DNA from: Prorocentrum cordatum | Lineage: Eukaryota; Sar; Dinophyceae; Prorocentrales; Prorocentraceae | Reading direction: 5' to 3' | Assembly: GCA_963575745.1 (NCBI GenBank) | Contig: CAUYUJ010004536.1 | Span: 207,441-271,440 of the forward strand | DNA length: 64,000 bases | In this document: positions 62,661 through 64,000 of the stretch, one piece after another | Layout of the letters: each line of letters opens with the position of its first letter | Numbering within the stretch: the first letter of the stretch is position 1 | The notes under the pieces: generated by a model | What the model saw: the letters and a program-made list of their open reading frames with translations, nothing else | Databases searched by the model: none | What the model was told of the DNA's origin: nothing | Made by a program: the position numbers and the translations under genes

Positions 62661-64000
62661 GTAGTAACAACAACGTATGGCTGGGTCCTTTCGCCAGGCT
62701 GATTATTTTTCCCGAGAGCCGCGACGAAAACGCAATGCACACTTGCGCGACACAGCGGTTCGTGTGTCCACCTAAATGGGGGGACGTGTTTACCCCACAT
62801 GATTGAAACAGGCGCCAAAAACAGCCAACATCTACTCCATGGGGGGTGTGGGGGGGGGTGGCGAAGGCTCGCGCCGATTGGCAAAATAATCTAAAACAAA
62901 ACGACCACTTGTGGTTTCTCAGTTGTGCAACTTTTGCAATGCTGTGTACATCCCGTGTTGTTGCAAACATCCCACCCACCCATCCGCAACTTGGTTTGCA
63001 AAGCCCATGCGGTGGCGATTGCGATGCAGGCTTGGCGTTGGTTGGTGCATCTCCGCGGCCGCGCCAACCCAAGCACGCGCGCGCGCAGCAGCCAGCTAGT
63101 TTGGCGCGACCGACGCGAACGCGGTGGCGCTGACCGCTCGGCTCATCCCAGCGGGCACTTCAGTGCGAATCGTCGACTCGGGCGGGCGCGGTATCAGGGC
63201 AACGTCGACAACGGCAGCCACGATGATGATCGTACCGATACTGGTGACGATGGTCACAACGACGGCGGCAATACCAGTGGCGGCGCCGATGCTGATCACG
63301 CCGGCGACGATGACGGCGTCCGCGCGTCGGTGGTGAATTTTTTGGAAGGAGTTCGATTTACGCGCGCGGCCGACGCGCGAGTGGCCCGCGTGGTATGATT
63401 TGACACGGATCGGGCCCTCCCAGCGCGCGCGCACGGGCGTTCGAATGATTTCGACATGCGGCGCGGGAGGCCAGTTTGGCATAACTTAATGAACCAGTTG
63501 AAACAAACAATGTTTTTTGCTGTCTAAGGATTCGCAACAGCGCGGGCGACGGTTTTCGTGACAACTGATGTTGCAAAACCATGTGTTCACAAATTTCCGG
63601 GACACTCGATTCGGAAAACCGTATGGCACCTTTGGTTTTTGAAGGATGTCGGCATGCGCTCGCGACGTCGCGCGCGTGTGCACTTCGTCTCATTTGTTGC
63701 GAAAGATTTCTGCTGACAGCTCATGATTTTTGCTAGACGAGTGCGCGCGTTTTTTTTTTGCAGAAGATGAGGGGGCGGTGGTACCGGTTTGGCTGGGATG
63801 GTATGAACTCACAGCTCGGATGGACGATGGGGCAACACCACATGTAACTTGCAATGCGAAAAAGGGGGTCCGTTAAGTCTGGGAGGGGTGGGCCGATCCT
63901 AATATGCTCTCAGAAACGAGAATATGAATGGTGCAACTCACCTATGCTCGCAGTGAGTTGTGAACCTCACGGCTCGAGCAATCATCCCACCCACCCACCC
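62661..64000. other. Right end, no gene recognised
   Basis: A minus-strand frame at 63,482-63,096 has a long hydrophobic stretch (VVVTIVTSIGTIIIVAAVV), but it coincides with a GATGATCGT/GACGGC trinucleotide-like tract and is probably fortuitous. 63,940-64,000 ends in CCCACCCACC repeats. I see no domain, tRNA or SL relict. Confidence 0.4.

Overview
The window looks like nuclear DNA of a dinoflagellate, most likely Symbiodiniaceae-like. The main evidence is a set of relicts of the dinoflagellate spliced leader (SL; known consensus D-CCGTAGCCATTTTGGCTCAA-G). They lie 58-63 nt upstream of the start codons of four reading frames, all on the minus strand (12.58, 14.61, 18.85 and 32.82 kb). GC-rich coding, one-directional gene blocks, introns bounded by AG|GT on both sides, and a very high load of tandem repeats and retroelements agree with this. 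No rRNA, tRNA, CRISPR or bacterial-type operon was recognised.

Layout. 0-7.5 kb: microsatellites, a 102-bp minisatellite and a badly decayed transposase-like pseudogene (2.9-5.6 kb). 7.8-18.9 kb: a minus-strand block with a second, better preserved member of the same transposase-like family (7.8-10.1 kb), then three genes of unknown function (C 10.7-12.5, B 13.9-14.5, A 15.5-18.8 kb). B, C and A each have an SL relict about 60 nt upstream; A has three purine-rich introns. TTAGCTAAC-type motif clusters flank this block (7.0 and 18.9-19.1 kb). 19.3-22.5 kb: minisatellites and microsatellites. 22.6-26.0 kb: a protein with an N-terminal TIR-like domain and 17 leucine-rich repeats, broken by a 2-nt insertion, plus an upstream partial copy of its 5' end that preserves the original frame. 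28.1-32.8 kb: a frameshifted non-LTR retrotransposon (ORF1, APE-type endonuclease, reverse transcriptase, C-terminal zinc knuckle) with an SL relict at its 5' end. 32.9-50.8 kb: a satellite of ~400-bp monomers containing dispersed modules of several hairpins; one hairpin shows compensatory stem changes between copies.

The most important feature is a complete 7,157-bp tyrosine-recombinase retrotransposon inserted in that satellite (41,176-48,332, minus strand). It has the split direct repeat layout A1-ORFs-B1-A2-B2 of Ngaro/PAT-like DIRS elements. It encodes a Cys-rich ORF1, a gag-like ORF2, RT-RNase H, a tyrosine recombinase in a shifted frame, and a C5-cytosine DNA methyltransferase at the C-terminus. 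The ORFs are intact, the repeats nearly identical, and the empty site can be reconstructed, so the insertion is young.

47,157-61,726 is a head-to-tail duplication of 7,285 bp (copies nearly identical) that includes the 5' 1.2 kb of this retrotransposon. Differences cluster just before the internal junction, so an assembly artefact must be excluded. The right end is a 77-bp minisatellite and about 1.3 kb without recognisable genes.
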